The translations under genes were made by a program, and so were the position numbers. 64,000 nucleotides of DNA from Branchiostoma floridae. Lineage: Eukaryota; Chordata; Leptocardii; Amphioxiformes; Branchiostomatidae. Within the stretch, counting starts at the first letter, position 1. The number at the start of each line of letters is the position of its first letter. The DNA lies in assembly GCF_000003815.2 (NCBI RefSeq), contig NC_049984.1, positions 16,996,495 to 17,060,494 of the forward strand. Direction: 5' to 3'. The notes beneath the pieces are model-generated. The model saw only the letters and a list, made by a program, of their open reading frames with translations, was not told the DNA's origin and did no database searches. Of the stretch, positions 39,601-47,000 are shown piece by piece.

Positions 39601-40348
39601 TAGGATAAACAGGACGTTTGCATTTTGAACGGCCTCTGCACTCGTCTTTGTGTGTGTGTGTGTTGCACGAAGACTCGCATAACACATTATACACACTTTC
39701 ATTCGTATTCAATAGAAGCAACAAGTCAAGAAAATTGGAAGCTGGTAAATTTGTCCCAGTGGACAGTAGACAATTATTATGCGGCCAACAATAACAGAGG
39801 TTAGAGTCTGCTTGGACAAGGCGGTCTAAAAAAATTACAAGATCTTAGTCACGGTTGGCGAACCACAATGCCTAAAAGAATACACACACAAAATTCCTGT
39901 GTGAAAACCTGTCCGCCCATGTTTTTGCAGTTGCTGGGTCCTTGTTTCGGAGGAGTAGACGCTGCCCCCCTCCCCACTCCGGCCAGTCACGGTCCGGTGT
40001 CCCAGACCGCTCGGCACCCCAAAACAAAGTCCAACGTAGCTCCCCTCTCCTCGCTACCCCCGCTACTTTTACGCCGCCCTAAACGTCTCAAGAGCTCTAA
40101 AATCCCACAAGCTCGATTTTCACGGTTGTCAGACGACCGTGGAGTGTGATGGATTCATTTGCTTAATCTATTTTGCTTCTGTCCGCCGAGACTTTGCTGA
40201 AGTGTCCCCCCACTCAACCCCGACCCTAAAACAAAACCCCGCCACCACGCCGAAAAAAACGGGGGGTAAAACTTGCCTTCAAGTCCGTCACTATCGTCTG
40301 GAACAGTCCGCCCAAGGCGCTGCACTCCTTCTCGATGTTGGCCTCCAT
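591..40348 (-). CDS. MTSS1: MTSS1/MIM-like I-BAR domain protein, 5' portion (six exons, partial at left edge)
   Basis: The gene encodes an I-BAR (IMD) protein of the metastasis-suppressor-1 family. These proteins form antiparallel helical dimers that bind PI(4,5)P2 membrane, drive outward protrusions and recruit actin through a C-terminal WH2 motif. Six exons join in phase (72+62+74+85+92+75 nt) into residues 1-153 plus one base. Recognisable blocks are MEANIEKECSALGGLFQTI (1-19), PVWEDF (28-33), FQKVADMATNTRG (58-70), LTRMCIRHRSIE (79-90), MEDWKK (112-117) and the basic helix YKKARQDIKKK (130-140) continuing to KKAKK at 149-153. That lysine-rich end is the family's lipid-binding surface. The spacing matches vertebrate MTSS1 as I know it. 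The rest of the I-BAR domain, the Ser/Pro-rich middle and the WH2 motif lie beyond base 1. MTSS1 and MTSS2 derive from one ancestor, so this may be the pre-duplication gene. BAIAP2-type I-BAR proteins fit the N-terminus much less well. Confidence 0.94.
666..3742 (-). other. MTSS1 intron 5
   Basis: This is a 3.1-kb intron. It contains an imperfect three-copy tandem duplication at 3114-3480. The short open frames at 1370-1730 on both strands overlap one another and match nothing in the family, so they are not called. Otherwise nothing is seen. Confidence 0.6.
3114..3480. repeat. Imperfect tandem duplication, three units of about 130-150 bp
   Basis: Units begin near 3117, 3246 and 3398 with related text: GTTGAAGGTC..., a GCTATAA-type segment, then TTGGAAACATTTT in the first two and TCAGATAACATTCTC in the third. 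Divergence is high, so the duplication is old. Confidence 0.5.
3743..3834 (-). CDS. MTSS1: MTSS1 coding exon 5
   Basis: The acceptor CACTGTTCCAG precedes 3834 and the donor is GTGAGT. The exon encodes residues 98-129, including TPLQDRMEDWKK and QLDKDHAK, which are clear family blocks. The acceptor abuts a 36-bp minisatellite (3838-4066), each unit of which carries a look-alike TGTTACAG. Confidence 0.93.
3838..4066. repeat. 36-bp minisatellite next to MTSS1 exon 5
   Basis: About six units of the type GTGGTACAACCATGGAACGT followed by TTAGACCACTGTAACA; one unit is 46 bp. It begins at the intron side of the exon 5 acceptor. On the minus strand most units contain TGTTACAG or a close variant after GTACCAC, resembling the real acceptor CACTGTTCCAG. 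Confidence 0.75.
4127..4255. repeat. Subterminal tandem array, left arm of foldback element
   Basis: About three units of the roughly 42-bp repeat (GGGCTGTGTGCTCGGCGAA...). It is inverted relative to, and shorter than, the array at 5450-5757. Confidence 0.7.
5450..5757. repeat. Subterminal tandem array, right arm of foldback element
   Basis: About seven units alternate TTCGCCGAGCACGCAGCCCC and TTTGCTGTGAGC. The open frames on both strands of this stretch come from the repeat, whose unit of about 42 bp is a multiple of three. Confidence 0.75.
6270..6395. mobile_element. MITE (TAATCTCCAAGCAG family), full-length copy
   Basis: The left end TAATCTCCAAGCAGCTATTG mirrors the right end, whose reverse complement is TAACCTCCAAGCAGATGTTG. 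It is 126 bp with no coding capacity. Its right edge lies 12 bases from the MTSS1 exon 4 5' splice site. Target duplication is TA or TAA-like, not certain. Confidence 0.6.
6408..6492 (-). CDS. MTSS1: MTSS1 coding exon 4
   Basis: The acceptor GTTTCTCAG precedes 6492 and the donor is GTACGA at 6407-6402. The exon encodes residues 70-98 (ATKELGAALTRMCIRHRSIE, then GKLRHFS), a core I-BAR helix. A 126-bp MITE (6270-6395) begins only 12 bases downstream of the 5' splice site. Confidence 0.94.
10385..10817. mobile_element. hAT-like MITE, copy 1, 433 bp
   Basis: The ends TAGGGCTGGGTATCGGTAC and, inverted, TAGGGGTGGGTACCGGTAC are flanked by an exact 8-bp duplication GTCAGGAC (10377-10384 and 10818-10825). 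The interior near each end is rich in GGTCC-GGACC palindromes. The 8-bp target site and TAGGG ends fit the hAT superfamily. No transposase is present. Confidence 0.8.
10930..11275. repeat. Minisatellite, about 40-bp unit
   Basis: Repeated GATGTCACTGATTTCTGCC followed by variants of CTGGTGACAACCCTTAATGAT. About eight degenerate units start 110 bases after hAT-like MITE copy 1. Confidence 0.65.
15566..15595. repeat. GT-rich microsatellite
   Basis: GTGTGTGTGTCTGTCTGTGTG and continuation. Confidence 0.6.
15786..15812. repeat. (AAAT)n microsatellite
   Basis: About six and a half AAAT units, next to ATTATCATT repeats at 15745-15780. Confidence 0.7.
18914..18945. mobile_element. MITE end fragment (CTCCAAGCAG family)
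   Basis: TTCTCCAAGCAGATATTGGG followed by TTGGAAAATC matches the left end of the MITE at 6270. No inverted partner was seen downstream. Confidence 0.4.
18999..19019. repeat. (GTGA)n microsatellite
   Basis: GGTGAGTGAGTGAGTGAGTG. Confidence 0.6.
21019..21431. mobile_element. hAT-like MITE, copy 2, 413 bp
   Basis: The ends TAGGGCTGTGTACCTTAAC and, inverted, TAGGGCTGTGTACCTAAAT are flanked by an exact 8-bp duplication ATAGGTAC (21011-21018 and 21432-21439). Arms of AGGTACAGGTCCGGACCTG are shared with copy 1, but the interior differs. Non-autonomous. Confidence 0.8.
23828..23927. other. Assembly gap, 100 N
   Basis: Exactly 100 N, the usual placeholder for a gap of unknown size. Falls in MTSS1 intron 3. 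Confidence 0.95.
26717..26790. mobile_element. Decayed MITE (TACTGTAAATG family), partial
   Basis: TACTGTAAATGATTTATTTT, then CAGTGGTTTTATATCACAGT and AGGGAGAAAAGGGAGG line up with the first third of the intact copy at 62162, with CpG positions changed to TG or CA. The right end is not recognised. Confidence 0.45.
30062..30189. mobile_element. MITE (TAATCTCCAAGCAG family), second full-length copy
   Basis: The left end is TAATCTCCAAGCAGATGCTA; the right end is a diverged inverted copy (reverse complement TATCTTCAAACAGATTTTAG). It has nearly the same length as the copy at 6270. Located in MTSS1 intron 3. Confidence 0.55.
37964..38037 (-). CDS. MTSS1: MTSS1 coding exon 3
   Basis: The acceptor is CTTCTCCCCCAG and the donor is GTATGT. 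The exon encodes residues 45-70, including FLDSFQKVADMATNTRG, which is nearly identical to the vertebrate family block. A 31.5-kb intron follows. The next recognisable codons (ATKELGAALTRM) come only at 6491, and no family residues appear to be missing between them. Confidence 0.93.
38932..38993 (-). CDS. MTSS1: MTSS1 coding exon 2
   Basis: The acceptor AAATCCAG precedes 38993 and the donor is GTGAGT at 38931-38926. The exon encodes SSTPVWEDFLSKATKLHSQL (residues 25-44) plus two bases of a split lysine codon. The PVWEDF block is a signature of the MTSS I-BAR domain. Intron phase is 0 upstream and 2 downstream. Confidence 0.93.
40277..40348 (-). CDS. MTSS1: MTSS1 coding exon 1
   Basis: The ATG at 40348-40346 lies in a good context (GTCAAGGATGG). 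The exon encodes residues 1-24, ending in D-L-K. The donor is GC, not GT: AAG followed by GCAAGT at 40276-40271, the usual strong context of GC-AG introns. No GT alternative nearby keeps frame with exon 2. Just upstream the minus strand reads ACTTTTACCTCAG, which could be a 3' splice site, so a noncoding leader exon further right is possible. Confidence 0.93.
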
Positions 40349-40745
40349 CCTTGACAGGAATTCTGAGGTAAAAGTTCTCCTTAGAGTCCAGAAAACACGA
40401 GAGATCTTGAGCTAAAATGTAAAATCCAAGCCGTGGGAGCGCCGCTCTACTGTACAGTACCGAGTAACGTTAGCTGGCGCACGGAAAGACCACCAAATCG
40501 CCGGCGGATGACGTCCCAACTTCCGCCGAATCTTCCTGCCCGATCCAACTACCACACCCTGGACCTACCGCAAGGCATCCACGACATCCTCGGTCAGCTC
40601 TCCTTACGATCTACCGCCCGTGGAACTGCATGTTTACGGGGCTGGAAAGCTCAGACGGCCGAGACAGACGACATTCCTCCCCTCCGCACCGCCGACATTA
40701 CTGGCATGGCTTATTTGGGCTGCAGGGTCACGTGACCCAACAGTT
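40349..40745 (-). promoter_or_regulatory. Probable MTSS1 promoter / 5'UTR region, GC-rich
   Basis: The sequence before the MTSS1 ATG changes from AT-rich to CpG-rich. It contains GATGACGTCCC (a CRE-like core near 40506) and CTTCCGCC, and ends with a perfect E-box palindrome at 40725-40738. No TATA box is obvious. A plus-strand open frame through this block is composition-driven and is not called. Confidence 0.45.
40725..40738. promoter_or_regulatory. 14-bp palindromic E-box GGGTCACGTGACCC
   Basis: This is a perfect palindrome centred on CACGTG with GTCACGTGAC flanks, the preferred site of USF and MiT/TFE (CLEAR-type) bHLH-ZIP factors. It lies 377 bases upstream of the MTSS1 start codon in GC-rich DNA. 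Confidence 0.45.
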
Positions 40746-43106
40746 GATATTTATTGGTCCGCTGCCAAAAAAAGGAGAAGTAGTACACCAGGCACTTTGG
40801 GACACACACACTGTCCGGTAGGATACTTTTAGTATTGAAAGAAGTAAAAATATTAATAATAATAATCACAATAAATAACCATGGTCCCTTAAAAATGAAT
40901 TTTTGAAAGATATTGCATTAGCTCTATGAAAATGAAAATTATAACCAACTTCCAAGCGGTGTTCCTGAATACTAATAACGGTCCTAATAATGTCATATCA
41001 GTTGATGAGAATGATTTCGCCGACGCACTGTATTGTGTCCTTTTTAGATTCCCCATTATTAGCTTTTATAGCTATGTAGATAAAATAACATTATTGGCCA
41101 TTATTCAACTAGCATGGGTCAGTTTATGAGTCATATGATAGACAAAAGTATACGGTACCGAATCCCATAGTTATCATATCTGAATCATGTATTGATGTTT
41201 CATCGTATAAAACGGCCAGTAGTAACGTTAACGTTACTGACATACATGAATTGGAGGACAAAGCAAAAAGAAGAAAAGAAACAAAAGAAATAGAGCACGT
41301 TTAGATAATTTGCACTGAGAATACATGTACAGCTTTTACCAAGGTTAGCGTTCACTATAACACATACAATTGAGTGTACACGTGATACGCACATGTACAC
41401 TCAACGTTCATTTACTTGGCTTCGAAGTGCTTAAAGTATCTGAAAGCAGATACAAGACATAACAGAGACGGCCAAGTAGGCCATTGACCTTACCGGTTGC
41501 AGCTTAGAACTTTGTACAAACGATATGCATGCAGGGATCAGACTGTTTACCGTGATGTACTACTAATATAACGTTCCAAGCTTAGACGTGCAAGTGATTT
41601 ATGACGTTTCCAATCTCATATTTCTAAAAGGTTAGGTCAAACTTTAATGTCGTTAATATGATTTGTACATCTTTTTTTGTCTTCGTGGGGAACCTGAGTT
41701 GGAAAGCCTATTTGGAAAGCCTATAGTGCCCGTCCAAGAAGTCCCATAGCCCCTCGACTGCCATTTTGTCGACGTGCCCTTGACACTGACAGGCTCAGTA
41801 CTATTTGTTACGTAGGAAAATGATAAGCAAATGGGACCTAATTCTCAGTAACTTAATCTTAACCTGATGAAGTGAACTTTTACGTCGTCGGATCAAACGG
41901 GATCAGACATTCTCTTTGAAAGAAAACAGCTGGTTTGAATCGGTAAATAAGTACTATAAAGTATAAACACTGATATGAAATTCATCTCAAACACTTTTAT
42001 CAAGAGAATGCTTGCATCACAAGCCTTATCAAACAAAGAAGTAAGTGTATGCAAGCATAGTTGTTTGAATTGAAGAGAAATTACACTTGCCTACACTATT
42101 ATACAAATTTGCTCTACCTTCAGAGGTCTCTTTATTAGTACCCGGGGTTCAGGTTTAAGTAGTAAAATAATTTCTGGACTACATGTATTTGATATGGAAC
42201 GCACGAAGGAGAGCTGCTGTTTGGGGAAATACGAGTCATGATTAACACACAGACAGACGACAAGTCCGCCTTTCCCCTCTCCAACCACATCTACTGTGCT
42301 GTGATTGACGCACCAGACGGACAACGAATTTGGCTGCCCTCCACACCATTCTTTGATTGACGTACCAGACACGCGACAAGTTCGGTTGCCCTCTTCAGCC
42401 ACAGTCATAAGAAGGGCCAAGGACAAGGCCCGATATCCCGCCGCCGAGCTCGGCACCACCTGTTCACTTCAAACTTATCAAGCGGGGCTTAACCAACAGC
42501 ACTCGAACAACGGTATGCGACTTGTAGATAGGGGGATATTGGCTAAATCCTGTGCTGTTGCACGCTCTCTTGAGCAAGGGCAATCGAAGCCCAAACGGGC
42601 CATGAGATGGACGTACCAGCACAATTATTTGTACCGGTAAGTACTCAGTAAGATCTGCCGGTCAAATGATGACAGGCATGTGTAAGATGTAGTGTACGTA
42701 TACTTACGATGGCCTAGCACTAGCAGGTTTCTGTAACTTTGTCATAGACAAAATAGAAGTGCTGAACATAATTTGTACATTGCTTTCACTCTACAGTTTT
42801 GTTATACTATTACTTAGAAGACGAAAACTTATCTTTTTCAAAATGAAATTGTATTACATGTTACGTTGCAAGCAGATACATTGAACCCGAATGTCGCCTT
42901 TGTATCTGTATTTGTTGCTCAGCTGATTTCAAAATGTTTCAGTTCAGTATCCACTTTCATTTTTTCTCCCATCAAGTCAACATCAAGTTCAGATACAATA
43001 CACGTAAAGTTACCTGGTAGTAATAGTGCGCTTTTTAGAATCTAAAAAGGTTTGCGCTTTTCAGTGACATCTGGAAGAATTTCTACCAACATCAATTGGG
43101 GACTTT
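40746..43106. other. Intergenic stretch between divergent genes
   Basis: No supported gene is seen. It holds the 18-bp palindrome at 41221 and, near 42230-42400, short direct repeats around GATTGACGCACCAGAC / GATTGACGTACCAGAC and ACGACAAGTCCG / GCGACAAGTTCG. Open frames here are short and lack coding character. Confidence 0.5.
41221..41238. other. 18-bp perfect palindrome
   Basis: AGTAACGTTAACGTTACT reads the same on both strands. It contains two overlapping AACGTT cores around GTTAAC. It lies between the divergent genes. The function is unknown. Confidence 0.4.
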
Positions 43107-43256
43107 TCAGCACTTTTCATTGTGTAGTACATGTACTTCATAATATTTCTCTCGTGGTTCAGAAGCGACATCAATGTGTAACGGGATGCATTGGCACTGT
43201 CTGAACTTTCCGGCAATGGTCTCCAGTCCGATGCCAAATATGACGTCATGTAGGGC
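43107..43256 (-). CDS. Putative small gene, exon 2
   Basis: It spans 49 codons plus TGA. The frame is open from directly after the candidate AG and closed just before it (TGA within the putative acceptor region). Another frame on the same strand is also open for 71 codons, which weakens the case. Confidence 0.3.
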   Translation of the reverse strand, partial: ALHDVIFGIGLETIAGKFRQCQCIPLHIDVASEPREKYYEVHVLHNEKC

Positions 43257-43494
43257 CTTTCATGAGCAGAATTCACGATTCAATTACATCTTGTTTATTT
43301 CGACAGCTAGCTAAATGTTGCGTCAACGCAAAGGAATTCGATAAACACCTCTGCGGTTAACTTCTACGGAAAGATTTGTGCGTCAGTGCATGGAAAGATG
43401 CGAAGTGTTTTACTGTATGAAGGATGCAGTTCATATTTACCTCGTTAGAGGACGCTGTGAACAGGTCTCCAATCAAAAGACAATTTGCGGCCAT
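43107..43494 (-). CDS. Putative two-exon small gene, 67 residues, unknown function
   Basis: On the minus strand an ATG at 43494 in a strong context (ACAAGGATGG) opens an 18-codon exon (MAANCLLIGDLFTASSNE) that ends at a GAG/GTAAAT donor (43440). A second open stretch (43256-43107) follows a weak acceptor (TTCTGCTCATGAAAG). It continues in phase for 49 residues, with blocks HDVIFGIGLETIAGKF and IDVASEPREKYYEVHV, and stops at TGA (43107-43109). The product is not recognised. There is no transmembrane segment; it has Cys at 39 and 41 and at the C-terminus. It lies head-to-head with the CMTM-like gene, about 345 bases ATG to ATG, as in bidirectional promoters. The acceptor is poor and the open length is not exceptional, so this could be chance. 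Confidence 0.35.
43441..43494 (-). CDS. Putative small gene, exon 1
   Basis: It spans 18 codons from a well-placed ATG to a donor reading GAG then GTAAAT on the minus strand, phase 0. The evidence is the start context, the donor and its position in a promoter-like region beside a divergent gene. No homology is recognised. Confidence 0.38.
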
Positions 43495-43639
43495 CCTTGT
43501 TTAAATATTTCTCAAGTATAAAACTATTTATCCAGGACGCAGAAGATGTAATTGCGCTATATTTTGCTAGTTGATTATTGTGTTTTTATCTCGTAGCATG
43601 TATTTTGTTATCAGAATTTTCTCCCTTTTTTCCAAATGA

Positions 43640-43838
43640 ACTGGTCCGTTCTACGCTTACGTCATCCCACAATGCCGTTTGGGTGTCAGTTTCCCCCAGC
43701 TGATCACTTCCGGTGTGCACTTCGTGTCTAAACCGGCGGTCTGTTTGTGTGCCATACCTTTTCCCCGTCCTGTCCGGCGTCTTTTCGGGATTTCTCGTGT
43801 TTGTGTGTGAAGTCGGAGCACCGTGGCGTGGACGTGCC
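43640..43838 (+). promoter_or_regulatory. Probable promoter and 5'UTR of the CMTM-like gene
   Basis: This GC-richer block sits directly before the ATG. It holds TTACGTCA (43657-43664, CRE-like), TCCCACAATGC (43665-43675, one base off the ZNF143/SBS core) and ACTTCCGG (43706-43713, ETS-like). No TATA box is seen. It may also serve the putative minus-strand small gene starting at 43494. The transcription start is not determined. Confidence 0.5.
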
Positions 43839-44036
43839 ATGTCTCAGAATGCCGGGGTGGGGACAGGATACCGAGAGGGGACGGCATCGTACTCAACCGT
43901 CACGACCGAAGCGGACCAGGACAGCCCGTACTCGCCCACCACCACCACGCTGACGACTACTCAGTCCGGCTGGGGGCTCACGTGCGACCTGAGCTACTGC
44001 AGGACCTTCCCAGGGATCACCAAGATTGTGCAGATG
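43839..44036 (+). CDS. CMTM-like exon 1 (coding part)
   Basis: The ATG at 43839 has G at -3. The exon encodes residues 1-66: a Ser/Thr/Tyr-rich tail with a run of Thr at 34-41, then the start of the MARVEL domain. It ends CAGATG followed by donor GTGAGA at 44037. The frame stays open upstream to about 43713 but without an ATG. Confidence 0.92.
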
Positions 44037-47000
44037 GTGAGATAGTCGGTGTAGTCGTTTCACACGCGACAAAACCGTGCAAACATAGAACATATTCTAG
44101 AGACCGAGCCAGGGGGTAACGTACGGTTTAATTTACCGGTTGTCAGGTGTGGACTGGCGTTTATTAGTTGCCATGGCTTTATTTATGATCATTATAACGA
44201 GACAAAGCATAGCCGTTTTATTTTTTTGCAAAATGAAAATCATGAGCTTTTGTTTCCCATTACTACAAGCTCCGATCTTGTAGCAGAATGATTTGAAATG
44301 ATTTGAAATTTCAAATTTAGCAGCCAGAATTTGGTTGGATAAAGACTCAAAAAGAGGTTGACAGTCTTGACATTGCCCACATAATTTGTTGTCAGATCCA
44401 GACACTTGACACGTGTGGCACTTGTCAAACCATTTTGTCATTGTTTACATCCTTTTGCTGTCCTATCGGGAACATTAGATAAATCATCAAAATCATGTGA
44501 AAAGCTCTGAGCGGAACCCTACATCTTCTTGGAGATTTCTAGTCAGATCAACATGAGGGACTGCATGCCCTTTTTCTGTAAGGTGCAGACAAGTAATTTT
44601 GATATATCTTTTAGGTAAAGCTTATCTTAACGGTAATTTGTAGTGAGTTTGCCACATTTTGGACAATTGTCCTCCTAAATTTAAGGTAACATGTGGACAG
44701 TCCTACCCAATTTGCTAGCTTTGTCAGCACAAACCATTCATGTCCTCGTACATCTACGTCATGCCTGTGATATCTGTGCATTTCTAACCAGGTAATCCCA
44801 GGAGGAAGCAGAAATAGAAAAGCCTTTTCACAGTCGGTCTGCCTGCTGCAGACTGGTCCATTCAAACATGACTCAGAGGAACTCCCATGAGTCATCATGC
44901 TCACAACAATAAAAACTGGTCTTCTACTAGTGAGGGTAGTGTGGCGTATCTGGCTCAGAAAGCAGTGGTCCTATGTTCAAATCCCGCCATGCTACCAATC
45001 TTGTGCCTTTTGGAAAGATACTAATCATGGCTTTCCTCACTCTACCCAGGTGTAAAGATGGGTACCTGACTTCGGTTAGGGAGGTAAAAGGTGGTGGAGG
45101 GAGAGGGCTGCGCTCCACCTTCCAATACTAAGCCCCATCACAGTTGATAACAACTCATTGCTCCTACAGCTTCAAACAGGCTATCAGACTACCTTTACCT
45201 GAACGTAATATTTTCTTGCTGGCTTCTACCAAGGAGGTTTTTAACCTCTACTGTATTGTCAATATGTTAGACCATGTCATACAATGTCTTGCTGCCAGGG
45301 GCTAAGAGGGTCTCTCCAACAGTTTGCAAACATTCGCCCAGAGTCACCAATGTTGTCCATAGGATTCTAGAGGCTTGACCATTGCTGCATGAAGCTTGCT
45401 TCAGTTGGGTTATGCAGTATGTTACATGCATAATTTCTTGTCACAGAGAAGATTTTCAAATCATTGCTTGTTAAAAAATCTGTGTGATATACTACTACTA
45501 GTTGATTTACACCAAACAGAAGAAGTAAGATTATCCTAATTATCATGATTCTATTCCCAAAGACCTGTTTTGAGTTTCGTCATTATCATAATATCGTTTT
45601 GCTTTTGGACCATGAATGGTGTAACGTCAACCAACATTTGTCTAATCATCAACCTTGTGTAAACTTCCTTGTAAGTAAAGTGTCGAACCATATTGATTAA
45701 AGTAGGGCAAATAGGGCAAAGATTCTGATCAGTTGTTTCTATTTATGTCACAGATGTTAATCATTAACCCATTTTAAATGAGCAACTATTCTTATCGTAA
45801 AGGTTGTGAGCGTAATACATTGTACCTTTCTTGTCACACAGTCCACTCATTGTGGTAGAATTCTTGTGTTTGGTACATTGGTGTTAAGATTCTTGTCTTG
45901 TCTGCTTAGTTTTGTTTTCCATCAACTTCCTCTTGTAGCAGTGCAAAGAGTAGAGTAGAGTAGAGTAGAGTAGAGTTCTTTGGTTAGGCAGGAGTCTCGC
46001 TTCAGTTGAAACCGCTCCTCTTCAACTCCTCATTTCTCTTCAGTCAGCATACATCCAAAGTTACAAACAATCTGACATTGCCGCCCAGACTTGTGTCTGG
46101 CAGGTACTAATACTACACCTCACATCCCTGCAGAACACAGAGTTGTCATCATGCCTTTCCATTTGCAGGGCCAACAAGGTTATCCATGAAATGGTTGTTA
46201 GAGGGGACTGAGTGATGTGTTGGCAAAAGGACAGAAAGGCTGAAGTATGTATAGTAATATTCTGTGCACAGAAGATCAATAGATGACTTCTAATGGCAGA
46301 TGGGAGGAGAATGTGGAGCCTGCTGGAATTAATGCATTCTAAGTAGTTCTCAGAAGAAGTTACCTAATGCTTCTTAATGCCATGATGATATGTAACTCTA
46401 AGCAGATCAATATTAGAACAAGTTGCAGTCAAGGCACTTTCGGGAAGTTTTGAATACTAGTATAGACTAGAAAGGCAACATTTTTGAAAAAATGCAGGAT
46501 GTGGGCGAAGGGAAAAGAAAGGAAAAATCGCAAGAAAAGAAACAACTAGAATGACAACATTTTCGCGAAAATGCAGCAAGTCTTTCCCGTGGCCTTTTTT
46601 GAAGTTTAAGTCAAACTATCTTACACACAATAGTAATTGCCATTAGGTGCCCCGTATTCTCGGTTCACCCCTATTCTCGGCCTTTACCTGACGTCACGGG
46701 TTGTGCTGTGTAGCAATTAATTATAAAGCTGAAATTCATGATCAGGTTCAGGTCCGGTACCGTACCGTAGCCTCCATTCCAAATTTGACTTAACGACGCA
46801 GGCGACAGACATCGACGATACAGTATTTGGCTGCCGCTATGGTCCGAGGCGTTGACGAGCCCCCCTCCCCACATGGACCGTCCGACCGTTTTTAAACGCC
46901 GTCTTTTGAGGGCAATTAAAAAATAAATAAAAAGGCGTGTAAACTGAACGATGCTCTGTTTGCAAGATAAAATTGTTGTAAATATCAAAAAAGAAAAAAA

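Larger units (their letters stand above)
37964..40276 (-). other. MTSS1 introns 1 and 2 (with exons 2 and 3)
   Basis: Intron 1 spans 40276-38994 (1283 bp, GC-AG) and intron 2 spans 38931-38038 (894 bp). Apart from a short TG run at 39647-39662 and a GC-rich block near 39960-40270 next to exon 1, nothing notable is seen. Confidence 0.6.

Noticed and set aside
39647-39662. Short TG run
   Set aside because: Too short and common to interpret.
40433-40735. 100-codon plus-strand frame in the MTSS1 promoter region
   Set aside because: GC-rich promoter DNA keeps frames open; no homology, and it overlaps E-box and CRE-like sites.
43713-43838. Upstream extension of the CMTM-like exon 1 frame
   Set aside because: The extension begins with GTG, has no ATG and no family sequence; the first ATG at 43839 is the sensible start.
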